Source: Streptomyces sp. RPA4-2 | GTDB taxonomy: Bacteria > Actinomycetota > Actinomycetes > Streptomycetales > Streptomycetaceae | DNA: 64,000 bases | Assembly (NCBI RefSeq): GCF_012273515.2 | Contig: NZ_CP050975.2 | Location: 7,812,001-7,876,000 of the forward strand | Reading direction: 5' to 3' | In this document: in pieces, positions 44,050-52,562 of the stretch | Layout of the letters: the number at the start of each line of letters is the position of its first letter | Position numbering within the stretch: position 1 is the stretch's first letter | The notes under the pieces: model-generated | What the model was told of the DNA's origin: nothing | Database searches by the model: none | Seen by the model: only the letters and a program-made list of their open reading frames with translations | Made by a program: the position numbers and the translations under genes

Positions 44050-44475
44050 TCAGCTCGCGTCGGACGCCAGGGTCCGCCTCAGCGCGGCCAGACCGTCCGC
44101 GTAGATGCCGTGGAACAGGGCGACGGCCTCGTCGTCGCTGATGCCGTCCGGGGTGAAGCTGCCGGACCACTCCACGCGGGCCCTGTCCTGCCGGCCGGTC
44201 TCGTGCACCACGAGGGTGGAGAGGTAGCCGGTGACGGGGAAGGGCGCCTGGAGGATGGAGTAGCTGTAGGTCCGGGCCTTGTGGTCGAAGGCTTCGAGGC
44301 GCTCGACGATCACGCCGCCCTCCTCGTTCGTGAGACTCCGGACACGTCCGCCGTCGCCGAGTTCGCTGGTGGGGATGTACGGCAGCCAGTCGGGCAGTGA
44401 GTCGAAGCCGCCGATGAGCCGCCAGACACGGTCGGGAGAGGCGGGGACGTCGAGGGATGCGGTGGTCGTGGCCAC
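44050..44475 (-). CDS. SRPBCC (START-like) family protein
   Basis: A 141-residue hydrophobic-cavity protein of the polyketide cyclase/SRPBCC superfamily: MATTTASLDVPASPDRVWRL at the start, WLPYIPTSEL, the YSYSIL and ARVEWSGSF strands, and a long C-terminal helix. It likely binds a hydrophobic ligand; role unknown. It is on the same strand as the aldo/keto reductase upstream and separated by 67 bp that include a hexanucleotide G-tract repeat. Confidence 0.88.
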   Translation of the reverse strand: MATTTASLDVPASPDRVWRLIGGFDSLPDWLPYIPTSELGDGGRVRSLTNEEGGVIVERLEAFDHKARTYSYSILQAPFPVTGYLSTLVVHETGRQDRARVEWSGSFTPDGISDDEAVALFHGIYADGLAALRRTLASDAS

Positions 44476-44488
44476 GGGATTCTCCGTC

Positions 44489-44517
44489 GGGGTGGGGGTG
44501 GGGGTGGGGGTGGGGGT
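44489..44517 (+). repeat. Hexanucleotide repeat (GGGGGT)n
   Basis: Almost five perfect units on the plus strand, between the aldo/keto reductase stop and the SRPBCC start. The G-runs can form a G-quadruplex on the non-coding strand; copy number may vary by slippage. Confidence 0.9.
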
Positions 44518-44542
44518 GAGGGCGTCGGCGGGGGTGACGGGG

Positions 44543-45556
44543 TCAGGCCGCGGCGGGTACGGGAGCGTCCTCCGCCACCAGCCGCTCCGCGCGCAGATCC
44601 GCCCAGAACGCGGCGGGGATCCTCTCGGTGAGCGCGGCGACGTCCTCCGCGATGCGACCGGGCTTGGTGGCTCCGGGGATCGCGGCCGCCGTCGCCGGAT
44701 GGGCGAGGGAGAACTGCAGCGCGGCGGCCTTCACACCCACCCCGTGCCGCTCGGCCAGCGCCTTGATGCGCTCCACCTTGTCGACGATGTGCGCGGGCGC
44801 CTTCTGGTACTCGAAGTGCGTACCTCCGGCGAGGATCCCCGAGCTGTACGGTCCGCCGACCACGATGTCGACGTCCTGGGCCGCGGCGGCCGGCAGCAGG
44901 CGCTGCAGGGCCCGCTCGTGGTCGAGAAGGGTGTACCGGCCCGCGAGGAGGAAGGCGTCGGGCTTCGGCTCGTCCAGGTCGAGGGTGAGCTCCAGGGGCT
45001 CCACCCGGTTGACGCCCAGCCCCCATGCCTTGATGACGCCTTCGTCGCGAAGCCTCTGCAGGACGCGGAAGGCACCGGTGCGCGCGCTCTCGTAGGCGGC
45101 CAGCCACTCGTCGCCGTAGAAGTCCTGCGCGACGTCGTGCACCCACACGATGTCGAGACGGTCCGTCCGCAGGCGCCCCAGACTGTCCTCGATGGAGCGG
45201 AGGGTGGCGTCGGCGGAGTAGTCGTTGACCATCTTGTTCGGACGGCCGTGTTCGAACAGGCCGCCCTTCTCGCCGAGGTCGCGGGCGGACGGGTCCTCGA
45301 CCTCGTCCAGGATGACGCGGCCGACCTTGGTGCTCAGCACGAACTCGTCGCGGGGGTGCCGGGCCAGTACGTCGCCGAGCCGGATCTCGGAGAGGCCGGC
45401 GCCGTAGAAGGGCGCGGTGTCGAAGTAGCGGATGCCCTGGTCCCACGCGGCCTCGACGGTGGCCGCCGCCTCCTCTTCCGGGATGGCGCGGAACATGTTG
45501 CCGAGCGGCGCGGTGCCGAAGCCGAGTGAGCCGGGCAAAAGGGGCTTGATGCTCAT
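44543..45556 (-). CDS. Aldo/keto reductase (aldose/pyridoxal dehydrogenase-like)
   Basis: A 337-residue TIM-barrel oxidoreductase of the D-threo-aldose/L-fucose/pyridoxal 4-dehydrogenase subgroup of AKRs. Catalytic residues appear in YFDTAPFYGAGLSE (Asp, Tyr), LSTKVGR (Lys) and IVWVHDV (His). The C-terminal NAD(P) site includes IPGATKPGRIAED. It is divergent from a LysR gene with a palindromic box between them and so is probably the LysR target. Confidence 0.92.
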   Translation of the reverse strand: MSIKPLLPGSLGFGTAPLGNMFRAIPEEEAAATVEAAWDQGIRYFDTAPFYGAGLSEIRLGDVLARHPRDEFVLSTKVGRVILDEVEDPSARDLGEKGGLFEHGRPNKMVNDYSADATLRSIEDSLGRLRTDRLDIVWVHDVAQDFYGDEWLAAYESARTGAFRVLQRLRDEGVIKAWGLGVNRVEPLELTLDLDEPKPDAFLLAGRYTLLDHERALQRLLPAAAAQDVDIVVGGPYSSGILAGGTHFEYQKAPAHIVDKVERIKALAERHGVGVKAAALQFSLAHPATAAAIPGATKPGRIAEDVAALTERIPAAFWADLRAERLVAEDAPVPAAA

Positions 45557-45651
45557 GGAAGATCCTCACGGATAGAGATCAGAAGGGGATTCGTCCTGTA
45601 AAGGGCGATCCGTCGGCCTTACGTGTTCGAGGTTAGGATCTCCAGATGAGA

Positions 45652-45674
45652 CTGTCCAAGACTTGCTTGGACAG
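45652..45674. promoter_or_regulatory. LysR-type binding box
   Basis: Perfect 9 bp arms CTGTCCAAG/CTTGGACAG around 5 bp form a T-N11-A-type LysR site, 24 bp before the LysR start codon and 96 bp before the divergent aldo/keto reductase. Confidence 0.78.
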
Positions 45675-45697
45675 AGTTGAGTCCCCTGAGGTCCTAC

Positions 45698-46597
45698 ATG
45701 CTTGACCTGCGACAACTCCGCTATTTCGTCGCCGTCGCCGAGGCCGAACACGTCGGTCGCGCCGCCGAGCGGCTGCACATGTCCCAGTCGCCCCTCAGCC
45801 GGCAGATCGCCCAGCTGGAGAAGAACCTGGGACTCACCCTCTTCGAACGGAGCCAGCAGCGCATCCGGCTGACCTCCGACGGCCGGGTCTTCCTGACCGA
45901 GGCGCAGGCCCTGCTGCGCCACGCCGACCGGCTGGAGAACCTCGGCCGGCGGCTCGGCCGCGGGGAGGAGGGCGGCCTGTGCATCGGCTACGTGGCCGAC
46001 GCGATGCACACGGGCATCCTGCCCGCCGCCCTGCGCACCCTGCGTGACCGGCGTCCGGGCATTCACGTCGCGCTGTACGACCAGGAGTCGGCCGAGCAGT
46101 TCGAGGGTCTGCGGCAGCGCAGCCTGGACATCGCGCTGGTGCGCACCCCGCCGCCCGAGGACGACCCTGACTTGAACTCGGCGGCGTTGCTGCGGGATCC
46201 GCTGCTGCTCGTGCTGCCCGCCGGACATCCGCTCTCGGAGCGGGAGGAGTTGACGCCGGACGCCCTCGACGGGCAACCGTGGATCGCGGTGGGCGATGCC
46301 CCGGACCCGGCCTGGCGCGACACGTTCGTCGCGTCGTGCGTCGCCTCCGGCTTCACACCGGACATCCGCCTGGACGCGGCCGACCCCCTTACCGCACTGG
46401 GCCTGGTCGCCTCCGGCCTCGGCCTCGCGCTCATCCAGAAGAGCATGGTGCGCGGCACGTCCGACGGCGTCGCGGTACGCGAACTGCCCTGGTACGGAGG
46501 CTCTGTCCAGCTGTGGGCGGCGTGGCACCGGGTCGATCTCCGGCCCGTGGTGGCCGAGTTCCGCGAAACCGTCCTGATCGGACGGGGGGAGGCGTGA
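45698..46597 (+). CDS. LysR-family transcriptional regulator
   Basis: A 299-residue LysR protein. The HTH is at residues 1-60 (LRQLRYFVAVAEAEHVGRAA, then HMSQSPLSRQIAQLE and LFERSQQRI), followed by a periplasmic-binding-like effector domain (RPGIHVALYDQESAEQ, GLVASGLGLALI). The ATG at 45698 (MLDLRQL) fits the family; GAGGTCC lies upstream. Divergent from the aldo/keto reductase, with a LysR box in between. Confidence 0.94.
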   Translation: MLDLRQLRYFVAVAEAEHVGRAAERLHMSQSPLSRQIAQLEKNLGLTLFERSQQRIRLTSDGRVFLTEAQALLRHADRLENLGRRLGRGEEGGLCIGYVADAMHTGILPAALRTLRDRRPGIHVALYDQESAEQFEGLRQRSLDIALVRTPPPEDDPDLNSAALLRDPLLLVLPAGHPLSEREELTPDALDGQPWIAVGDAPDPAWRDTFVASCVASGFTPDIRLDAADPLTALGLVASGLGLALIQKSMVRGTSDGVAVRELPWYGGSVQLWAAWHRVDLRPVVAEFRETVLIGRGEA

Positions 46598-46648
46598 GCC
46601 GGGGAAGGCGTGAACGCGGGAACGCGTGAGGGGTGCGCGGTTCCTTCG

Positions 46649-46690
46649 GTGCGGGGTGCGGGGTGCGGGGTACGGGGTACGGGGCGCCCG
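46649..46690 (+). repeat. G-rich heptamer tandem repeat
   Basis: GGGGTGC repeats and then turns into GGGGTAC, about six units in all, in the gap between the LysR gene and the convergent VOC gene. G-runs of four may form a quadruplex. Confidence 0.7.
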
Positions 46691-46754
46691 GTGGCGGGGT
46701 CACGACGCATGAGCGCACAAGGCTCACGTGCCGGAGTGTCGTCAAGTCTCCGTG

Positions 46755-47495
46755 TCAGGACCGGGCGAGGACGCAGAACTCGTGGCCCTCCGGGTCGGTC
46801 AGACACGTCCACGGGACGTCGCCCTGGCCGAGATCGAGGTCGGTGGCGCCGAGGGCCCGCAGCCGGGCCACCTCCGCCGCCTTGTCGTCGCCGGGGGCCG
46901 GCACCAGGTCGAGATGGACGCGGTCCGGCACGGTCTTCACGCCGGGTGTGCGGAGGAACTCGAGATAGGGGCCGACCCCCTTGGCGGAGCGCAACACCGC
47001 TTGATCGTCGGTCACTTCGTGCAGGGTCCAGTCCACCGCCTCGTCCCAGAACCGCGCCATGGCCCGCGGATCCACGCAGTCGACCACCACCGCGGCGATC
47101 GGCCCGGTGTCCCGGTAGACCTCCCGGGGCTCCAGCACGCAGAACTCGTTGCCTTCCGGGTCGGCGAGGACCGTCCACGGCACATCGCCCTGGCCCACCT
47201 GGGCGGGCGTCGCACCGAGAGCCCGCAGGCGCGCGACCAACTCCGCCTGATGGGCCGTGGAGGTGGTGGCGAGGTCGAGGTGCACACGGTTCTTCGTCGT
47301 CGTCCTGGGTTCCGGGACGGCGATGACGTCGACGCAGACGGTGACCGGGTCCAGCCAGTCGAAGCCGAGGGGTTGGACGGCGGTCGCGCCGGGCTCCTCG
47401 CCGGTGACACGCCAGCCGAGCGCCTCCGCCCAGAAGCGGCCGACCGCCGAGTCGTCGAGAGCCTTCATGTTCACGAGGACAGGTCGCAGTGACAT
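46755..47495 (-). CDS. VOC-superfamily protein with two glyoxalase-like domains
   Basis: A 246-residue protein with a tandem VOC fold. Each half has a similar layout: KALDDSAVGRFWAEALGWRV...RVHLDL...DPEGNEFCVLEP and DPRAMARFWDEAVDWTL...RVHLDL...DPEGHEFCVLA (quoted in pieces). This matches the glyoxalase/bleomycin resistance-like family used for resistance or isomerase functions. The start at the ATG at 47495 begins MSLRPVLVNMKALDD; the longer frame has no homology. Function is open. Confidence 0.9.
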   Translation of the reverse strand: MSLRPVLVNMKALDDSAVGRFWAEALGWRVTGEEPGATAVQPLGFDWLDPVTVCVDVIAVPEPRTTTKNRVHLDLATTSTAHQAELVARLRALGATPAQVGQGDVPWTVLADPEGNEFCVLEPREVYRDTGPIAAVVVDCVDPRAMARFWDEAVDWTLHEVTDDQAVLRSAKGVGPYLEFLRTPGVKTVPDRVHLDLVPAPGDDKAAEVARLRALGATDLDLGQGDVPWTCLTDPEGHEFCVLARS

Positions 47496-47612
47496 GCCGG
47501 CGATCCTATGCACCGGCTCCTGTCACGGGGCCGCACGCGCGACGCCGACCTCGCCTCGGTGACGATCCGGTGAACCGTCACGTCGGGGAAGCCGGCGCCG
47601 GGGCACGTCTGG

Positions 47613-48903
47613 TCAGGAGGCCGGGACCTCGTCCACGAACCTCGTTCCGGCGGTGCGGTACGCGGCCACCTTCGCGGCCACCTGGGCCGGGGTGAGGACC
47701 TGGTCCTTGACATGCAGTACGTAGTCGACCTGCTCGTCGTAGGCGCGGGCCGTGGTCGCGGTCTGTCCGGCGAGGTCGATCAGCCACTGGTTGAAGTTGA
47801 TCGACATCGGACGCTCGGGCAGGTACTGGGCGTCGTGGGTGCCGAGGAGCTGTCCGTCGATGTAGTACGTGATGCTGCTGTTGTCGATGGTGAGCACCAG
47901 GTCGTGCCATCCGTCGTAACTCTGGCGGCCCTCGGTGTGCTGGTTGACGGCTTGCCAGGGGTCCGGGTCGTACGTCTCCCAGGACGTGGTGTAGAGGATG
48001 TTGCCGCTCTCGCCCCAGCCGCCGTTGGGGAGGTACTCGAAGTCGTACTCCGAGTAGTCGTCGGCCATCGGGGCCTTGAGGTCGTTGATGGTGAAGAAGG
48101 TCTGCACGAGGTGATCGCCGTCCGGTCCCGACTTGGGGGTGTCGGAGAACTTCACGCGGGCCGCGTAGGTGCCGTTCTTGAACTTCGTGCTCCGGGAGAC
48201 GACTTCGGTCTGCCTGGTGGACTCCGCGGTGCCCGCGGTGGAGGTCTCCAGGTTCATCACCGTGTTGCCGGACACGGTGGGGAAGGTGACCTTGGAAGGG
48301 TCCCAGGTGGCGCCGGGAACCCCGGGACCGCCGGAGTTGGAGCGGACGTTCCAGCCGTGGGCGGCGATGGCGGGGTCGGTGTACGACGCGTAGTTGAAGT
48401 CGTCGAACAGACTCTGGCCTCCACCGGGCGGGTCGGTGGGGTCGGTGGGGTCGGTGGGGTCGGTCGGGTCGGTGGGATCCGTGGGGGCGTTGCCCTCGGG
48501 CGCGGTGCCCCACACGGTGGTGCCGGCGAGCTGTGCGGTGACCTTGTTCCAGTCCGCGTACGAGGTCTGGGAGCCGTTGAAGGAGTAGTCGTCCGCCTGG
48601 TTCAGGGTCTGCCAGGTGGACTGGTAGAAGCGGAGTTGCATGTCGCCGGTGTCGGCGCCCGCCGCCAGCGATCCGGCCGCCGAGGTGAAGCCGACCTCCA
48701 GGTAGCGGTCCGCGGTGGCGGTGGGGTGGCCGAGTGCGCCGAACGTGCCCGTGATGTTGGCACACCCCTTCACCGCCCAGGAACAGGCGAAGCGGTACGA
48801 GGCGCTCGCCGAGTCCGCCTTGAAGTAGTAGCGGATCTTCACCTGGCTCAACTGGACCGTGGTGGAACCGGTGTTGCGTACCTTGAACCAGGGCTCGCTC
48901 TGA
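47613..48903 (-). pseudogene. 5'-truncated secreted beta-glucanase-like gene (CBM3 plus GH16-like domain)
   Basis: About 430 codons read through without a stop, but the 5' end is missing. The frame begins inside a family 3 cellulose-binding module (PWFKVRNTGSTTVQLSQVKI, then FACSWAVKGC and LQLRFYQS-type strands), passes a (Thr-Asp-Pro)n linker and a GH16-like catalytic domain with the EYDFEYLPNGGW active-site strand. A stop (TGA) lies at 48951-48953 in frame, no ATG/GTG with SD is available, and no signal peptide remains. The sequence beyond about 48900 reads as part of a regulator gene on the other strand, so the gene was cut at that junction. Confidence 0.75.
48424..48475. repeat. Coding repeat of the Thr-Asp-Pro linker
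   Basis: Nine-bp units (GGTCGGTGG on the plus strand) repeat about six times and encode the TDP linker between the binding module and the catalytic domain of the truncated glucanase. Confidence 0.8.
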
Positions 48904-49187
48904 CTGTGGTGACCCGCGGCGAGGCGGACCTGCTCGACGTGCCGGAGTTGTCACCGGCTCTCCTCTTCGAGCGTCTCACCTCCGACGCCCACAACCGGCC
49001 GGTGGAGTACGTGCACTCGATCTACCGAGGCGACCGCTACCGCATAGTCTCCCGGCTGGCGCTCGGTCCACTCGCCGAACACCCCGCGCCCCCCGACGGT
49101 CATCACCCCGGAATCCCGCCGGGGGACCTCATGGCGGGTGAACCCGTCACCTTCTCCACTCGGGGTGTGGTGCAGAGCGACCCGTGA
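48904..49187 (+). pseudogene. 5'-truncated GntR/HutC-family regulator (UTRA domain only)
   Basis: The last about 94 codons of a GntR-family regulator: VTRGEADLLDVPELSPALLF, ERLTSDAHNRPVEYVHSIYR and GDRYRIVSRLALG are the end of the UTRA effector domain. The winged-helix DNA-binding half is absent, and upstream sequence on this strand is the antisense of the truncated glucanase. It ends normally at a TGA at 49185. Confidence 0.7.
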
Positions 49188-49226
49188 CGGTCGGTGGCGG
49201 GGGACCGCGGAGTGAGGTGACCCGGG

Positions 49227-50303
49227 TCAGGTACCCGAGGGGGTCCAGACCCGCTCGGCGTGGTCGAGGAAGTTCGTGCCGAGAATCTTCTCGATGCGCC
49301 GCGAACCGTACCCGCGGGCCTCCAGCAGACGGATCAGCTCCCGGAACTGGTTCACGCCCCGCAGGTCGATGACGAAGGGCAGGGTGTCGTCGCGCTCGCC
49401 CGCCGCGCCGACGCCGGCCTCCCGGCGCAGGGCCACGTGCTCCGCGAGGCGGGCACGGTAGGTGTCGAGGTCGTCGATGGAGGTGACCGTTCCGTCGGTG
49501 CCGATGCCCACGTGGTCCTCCCCGCACACGTTCACGGCGTGCGCGATGTGGTCGACGACGTCCTCGGCGCGGGCGTGGCCGGACAGCGAGAGGAAGGGCA
49601 TGAAGTAGATGCCCACGAATCCGCCGCGGGAGGCGACCAGACGCAGTTCCTCGTCGGTCTTGTTGCGGGGCAGGTCGGCGAGGGCACGGCAGCCGGTGTG
49701 GTTGACGGAGACGGGCCGGCGTGAGTACGCGGCGGCGTCCAGGCAGGTGCGCTCCCCGCTGTGGGAGAGGTCGACCATGACGTGCTGCTCGTTCAGCGCG
49801 TCGACGACCCGGTGCCCGAAGTCGCTCAGGCCGCGGTTCTCCGGCGCCATCGAGCCGTCGCCGATGTGATTGGCCTGGTTGTACGTGAGTTGGACGACGC
49901 GCACACCGAGATCGGCGAAGGTCGCGATCCGCCCGGTGTCGTCGCCCACGGCCACGGCGTTCTGGAAGCCGTAGATGATGCCGATCCTCCCCTCGGCGCG
50001 GGCACGGCGGATGTCCGCGGCCGTACGGACCTTGGTGAGGTCGGCGGCGTGGTCGCGGACGAGCGTGTCCCACACGGCGATCTCGTGGAGGGTGTGCTCG
50101 TACGGAGGCAGATCGCCCATCGTGTAGCCGAGGGTGATGTTGACCGCGGTCAGACCCGAGGCGTGGGCGTCGGCCAAGGTCCTCCGGTCGATGGTGAGTT
50201 GCTCGCTGGACGGGTTCAGCTGAGCGGCGGCGTCCGCCGAGCCGGGGGCGTTGGGGTTGTCCAGCTGTCCGAGCGCGTTGATGATCATGGGGGTGTCGGT
50301 CAT
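49227..50303 (-). CDS. Membrane dipeptidase-like (peptidase M19) protein
   Basis: A 358-residue TIM-barrel amidohydrolase of the renal-dipeptidase (M19) family. The later metal/active-site residues are present: VDLSHSGERT and VNHTGCRAL (His) and GIGTDGT (Asp). The usual early HxD and the bridging Glu are replaced (INALGQLDN and GIIYGFQNAVAV). This variant group probably binds a different metal set or has altered activity. Its ATG overlaps the amidohydrolase stop (ATGA). It belongs to a divergently controlled catabolic locus with IclR and ornithine cyclodeaminase-like genes. Confidence 0.88.
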   Translation of the reverse strand: MTDTPMIINALGQLDNPNAPGSADAAAQLNPSSEQLTIDRRTLADAHASGLTAVNITLGYTMGDLPPYEHTLHEIAVWDTLVRDHAADLTKVRTAADIRRARAEGRIGIIYGFQNAVAVGDDTGRIATFADLGVRVVQLTYNQANHIGDGSMAPENRGLSDFGHRVVDALNEQHVMVDLSHSGERTCLDAAAYSRRPVSVNHTGCRALADLPRNKTDEELRLVASRGGFVGIYFMPFLSLSGHARAEDVVDHIAHAVNVCGEDHVGIGTDGTVTSIDDLDTYRARLAEHVALRREAGVGAAGERDDTLPFVIDLRGVNQFRELIRLLEARGYGSRRIEKILGTNFLDHAERVWTPSGT

Positions 50304-51625
50304 CGGGGTCCCTCGGGGTCGGTGCGCCCGAACTCGGCGCGCTCGAAGCGGCGTCCACGCTTGACGGTGAGCGCGATGGTCCGCAGATTTCCGATGTCGC
50401 GGAGGGGATCCTCGTCCAGGACCGCGAAGTTGGCGAGTTTGCCCGCCTCGACGCTGCCCATGACGTCCTCGGCGCCCGCGCTCCGGGCACCCACCAGCGT
50501 CGCCGAGTGGAGCACCTGGTCGGCGGGGATGCCGCAGCGGCGGACGAGGAAGTCGAGTTCCTCGTAAAGGGCGGGAAAGGGGTCGCCGGGGTCGGTCTCG
50601 TAGTCCGTGCCGGTGGAGATCGCGACGCCCGACCGGTGGGCCTGGGCGGTGAGGGCCGCGGCGAGTTCCACGTTGGCCCGCGCGCGGGCCGCGGACTCGG
50701 GAGTGTCACCGGCCAGGAGATCGCTCAGCCACATTCCGGCGGTCGCGTCCAGGACCGTACCGCGCTCCTTCATCCGCGCGAAGAGCGCGGCCAGCCGTGG
50801 TTCGTCCCCCGCGGTGAACCGGGCGTGGTCGACGGCCGGTTTGTCGCGGTAGCTGATCAACCGGTCCTCGATCGCCTCGAACGGAAGCAGGGTGACGTGC
50901 GAGAGGCTGTCGGCACCGGCCGCGACGAGGTCACCCGGCGTCGCCGGGAAGACCGTGGCGTGGGCCCAGACGTGGATGCCCTGGCGGTGCGCCTCGGCGG
51001 TGATGGCGGCGACGGTGTCACGGTCCAGGTCCGCGTAGATCTTGATGGCGGTGGCATGGGTACCGCGCGCCATCGCCACCGCCAGCGGAAGGTCCGTGTC
51101 CGTGGTGATGGCCTGCATCCACGGCACCTCGCCCGGCGTCCCGCCGCGGGTGACCTGGTGGGTGCGCGGATCGTCGAAGAAGCCCGGCCCCGCCATCAGG
51201 GCCGCGTACCGGATGTCGGGACCCGGGATCTCGCCGACGAGGGTGGCTCGGGCGAGGTCGCCCACCTGGCGCAGGTCGTCGGCCATGTCACGGACGGCGG
51301 TGACGCCGCCGAACGCGAGCCGGCGCAGCACCGCCTCGGCGGCAGGCCGGTCGGGCGGGGTGGCGAGGTGCTGGTGGGAGTCGATCAGTCCCGGCACGAC
51401 GAAGCGTCCGTCGAGATCGAAGACCTCGGCGTCGGCGGGCAGATCGGCGGCGATCACGCGGTCCTCGCCGACGGCACGGACGACCGGGCCGTCGGTGACG
51501 ATCGTCGTCGAGGGCCGGAGGGGGCCGCCGGTGCCGTCGAACAGGGTGGCGCCGCGGTAGACCGCGACCGTGCCCGGCGCCGCGGGGGCGTAGGGGGTCG
51601 GCGCGCCCGGGCTTTCGTCCACCAT
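50300..51625 (-). CDS. Metal-dependent amidohydrolase (prolidase/imidazolonepropionase-like)
   Basis: A 441-residue amidohydrolase-superfamily enzyme. Metal ligands: HxH in GLIDSHQHLA, Lys in AIKIYADLD (possible carbamylated bridge), His in IHVWAHAT and SLSHVTL, and Asp in ISTGTDYE. Such enzymes cleave Xaa-Pro dipeptides, N-acyl amino acids or cyclic amides. The ATG at 51625 has GAGAGG five nt upstream. It is first in the operon with the M19-like gene (4 bp overlap), divergent from the IclR gene and presumably controlled by it. Confidence 0.9.
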   Translation of the reverse strand: MVDESPGAPTPYAPAAPGTVAVYRGATLFDGTGGPLRPSTTIVTDGPVVRAVGEDRVIAADLPADAEVFDLDGRFVVPGLIDSHQHLATPPDRPAAEAVLRRLAFGGVTAVRDMADDLRQVGDLARATLVGEIPGPDIRYAALMAGPGFFDDPRTHQVTRGGTPGEVPWMQAITTDTDLPLAVAMARGTHATAIKIYADLDRDTVAAITAEAHRQGIHVWAHATVFPATPGDLVAAGADSLSHVTLLPFEAIEDRLISYRDKPAVDHARFTAGDEPRLAALFARMKERGTVLDATAGMWLSDLLAGDTPESAARARANVELAAALTAQAHRSGVAISTGTDYETDPGDPFPALYEELDFLVRRCGIPADQVLHSATLVGARSAGAEDVMGSVEAGKLANFAVLDEDPLRDIGNLRTIALTVKRGRRFERAEFGRTDPEGPR

Positions 51626-51641
51626 CTTCACCTCTCAGCAG

Positions 51642-51666
51642 GACTGTTACGCTCAGCGCAACAGTC
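51642..51666. promoter_or_regulatory. Probable IclR operator
   Basis: A 25 bp palindrome with 12 bp arms around a central C and one mismatched pair (arms GACTGTTACGCT/AGCGCAACAGTC). It lies 17 bp from the amidohydrolase start and 120 bp from the IclR start. Confidence 0.75.
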
Positions 51667-51785
51667 GTATCGTCACTGGAAACATTCGGCACTGTACCCC
51701 CGTCCCGCTCCGCTTCCGCAAGGTCCCCGGGGCCGGGGGAGATCCGGTGCCACGCCGGGGCCCGATGCCACAAGGAGCGCTCCCC

Positions 51786-52562
51786 ATGCCCGAAGCTCCC
51801 CGCACGGCGGTGGACAAGGCGCTGGACCTGGTCGAGGCCGTGGCCCGCTCGCCCCAGCCGCCGCGCCTCACCGACCTGGCCGAGGCCGTGGACCTGCACC
51901 GGGCGACCGCGTACCGGATCCTGCTGGATCTCGTCCGCCGCGGCTGGGTGCTGCGCGCCGGTGACCGCTATCTGCCCGGCACGGCGGTCCTGCAGCTGTC
52001 CGCCGCCGCCACGCGCCACTCCCTCGTGGCCCTGGCCCGGCCGGTGCTGCTCGGCCTGTCCGAGGCCACGGAGATGATGGTCAACCTCCAGGTGCTCGAG
52101 GAGGACCGCTCCCGAGTGATCGACGTCGTGCGGCCCGAACGCCTCGGCATGATCACGCGCCTGCTCGGCGAGGCACTGCCCGTCCACCGGTTCGCCGGCC
52201 CCCTGGCCCTGGTCGCCGCGCTCGAACCGGAGGCGCGCGCGCCCTATCTCCGCCCGGCCGAGGCGGCGGGGCACCCGCTCGACGGTCCCGAAGGACTGGC
52301 GGCGGAGATCGAACACACCCGGCGGTCCGGGTTCGCCGTCGAGCACGGCCGCAACGAGAAGCCCGTCGCCTCGCTGAGCCGCGCGGTGGTCGTGGACCGG
52401 GGAGCCCCCCTCTGCGCCCTCACCGTGGTCGGCCTCGACGCGGAGATCGACACGGCGCGCCTCCTCCTCCTGAAACAGCGACTGCGCGAGGCCACCGAGG
52501 AGCTGGGACGCCTGCTCTCCTCGACCGGCCCCGTGACCGCCGCGACGGCGGCACCGGCATGA
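51786..52562 (+). CDS. IclR-family transcriptional regulator
   Basis: A 258-residue IclR protein. The N-terminal winged helix spans residues about 8-65 (AVDKALDLVEAVARS, LTDLAEAVDLHRATAYRILL), and the effector domain follows (SEATEMMVNLQVLEEDRSRV, GEALPVHRFAGPLALVAAL, GFAVEHGRNEKPVASLSRAV). An AAGGAG lies 8 nt before the ATG at 51786. Its stop overlaps the start of the ornithine cyclodeaminase-like gene (ATGA), and a palindrome lies in the divergent promoter region. Confidence 0.93.
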   Translation: MPEAPRTAVDKALDLVEAVARSPQPPRLTDLAEAVDLHRATAYRILLDLVRRGWVLRAGDRYLPGTAVLQLSAAATRHSLVALARPVLLGLSEATEMMVNLQVLEEDRSRVIDVVRPERLGMITRLLGEALPVHRFAGPLALVAALEPEARAPYLRPAEAAGHPLDGPEGLAAEIEHTRRSGFAVEHGRNEKPVASLSRAVVVDRGAPLCALTVVGLDAEIDTARLLLLKQRLREATEELGRLLSSTGPVTAATAAPA

